The notes beneath the pieces are model-generated. The model was not told where the DNA came from. It did no database searches and saw only the letters and a program-made list of their open reading frames with translations. This document shows, in pieces, positions 14,512 through 14,564 of a DNA stretch of 14,564 nucleotides (position 1 is its first letter; each line of letters starts with the position of its first letter). Position numbers and translations under genes: made by a program. Source of the stretch: RGIG3009 sp964433065 (GTDB lineage Bacteria > Bacillota > Clostridia > Oscillospirales > Acutalibacteraceae); contig CAYSPZ010000040.1 in NCBI GenBank assembly GCA_964433065.1, positions 1 to 14,564 on the forward strand, in the 5' to 3' direction.

Positions 14512-14564
14512 GGTGAATTATACTATCAAGTGCAACACTTTAGCGAAATAAAATAGAAGTTCAT
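14512..14564 (-). mobile_element. Possible end of an IS30-type insertion sequence (truncated by window)
   Basis: On the minus strand a frame open to the window edge ends at a TAA (14520-14518), with the tail ELLFYFAKVLHLIV. From memory this resembles the C-termini of IS30-family transposases in Firmicutes, which often end in a similar ...KVLHLI. The following sequence, AAAGTGTTGCACTTGATAG...ATAATTCACC, looks like the terminal-repeat region that adjoins such stops. Only about 15 codons are visible and no DDE catalytic residue can be seen, so this is tentative. It lies 12 bp beyond the DUF368 terminator stem. Confidence 0.4.

Noticed and set aside
1..14564. CRISPR array, toxin-antitoxin pair, restriction or other defence system
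   Set aside because: I saw no regularly spaced repeats, no small two-gene toxin module and no defence nuclease or helicase motifs. The GNAT protein lacks an adjacent RHH/HTH antitoxin.

Overview
The window looks like a chromosomal segment from an endospore-forming Clostridia-type Firmicute, probably an uncultured gut or anaerobic lineage. The grounds are a clear spoIIID gene, a Clostridia-style MurD, paired M42 metallopeptidases, an 'aluminium-resistance/methionine gamma-lyase-like' PLP enzyme, AGGAG-type ribosome binding sites, sigma-A promoters with 17-bp spacers and strong intrinsic terminators. GC content is about 50%, judged by eye. No phage genes, CRISPR array or plasmid functions are visible. 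The only mobile-element signal is at the extreme right edge.

Left edge (1-379): a minus-strand initiator tRNA-fMet with its own consensus promoter (236-264) and a terminator hairpin (96-133). Beyond the terminator lies an inverted 26-bp partial copy of the tRNA anticodon arm (48-73). A sigma-A promoter (326-354) faces right into the next block.

Plus-strand block (about 383-10195): murD, two adjacent M42 aminopeptidases, a GNAT acetyltransferase and a PLP-dependent lyase-like enzyme are tightly packed. Start and stop codons overlap at three of the four junctions, so this is very likely one translationally coupled transcript. It is followed by a polysaccharide (Wzx-like) flippase, a single-chain fusion of a fumarate reductase/succinate dehydrogenase-type iron-sulfur subunit with its flavoprotein subunit, a 110-residue three-helix membrane protein, and spoIIID. 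spoIIID has a possible sigma-E promoter of its own. A perfect 16-bp-stem bidirectional terminator (10197-10232) ends the block.

Minus-strand block (13459 down to 10242): from a sigma-A promoter at 13489-13517 run an HD-domain phosphohydrolase, an RlmD-type 23S rRNA m5U methyltransferase carrying a C-terminal ASCH domain, and an amidohydrolase-2 family enzyme. The ASCH part of the fusion is about 34% GC by hand count. The methyltransferase part sampled is about 55% and the last codons about 50%, so the ASCH segment looks like a foreign insert near the 3' end of the gene.

Right edge (13525-14564): a divergent promoter drives a DUF368 protein of the undecaprenyl-phosphate translocase (PopT) family, closed by a strong terminator. 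The last ~50 bases look like the C-terminal end of an IS30-type transposase on the minus strand, cut by the window edge.

Functionally, murD, the flippase and the DUF368 protein all concern cell envelope precursors. The remaining genes are housekeeping or metabolic. I do not see a defence island or another obvious multi-gene novel system. The two most unusual objects are the RlmD-ASCH fusion and the single-chain fumarate-reductase-like protein.
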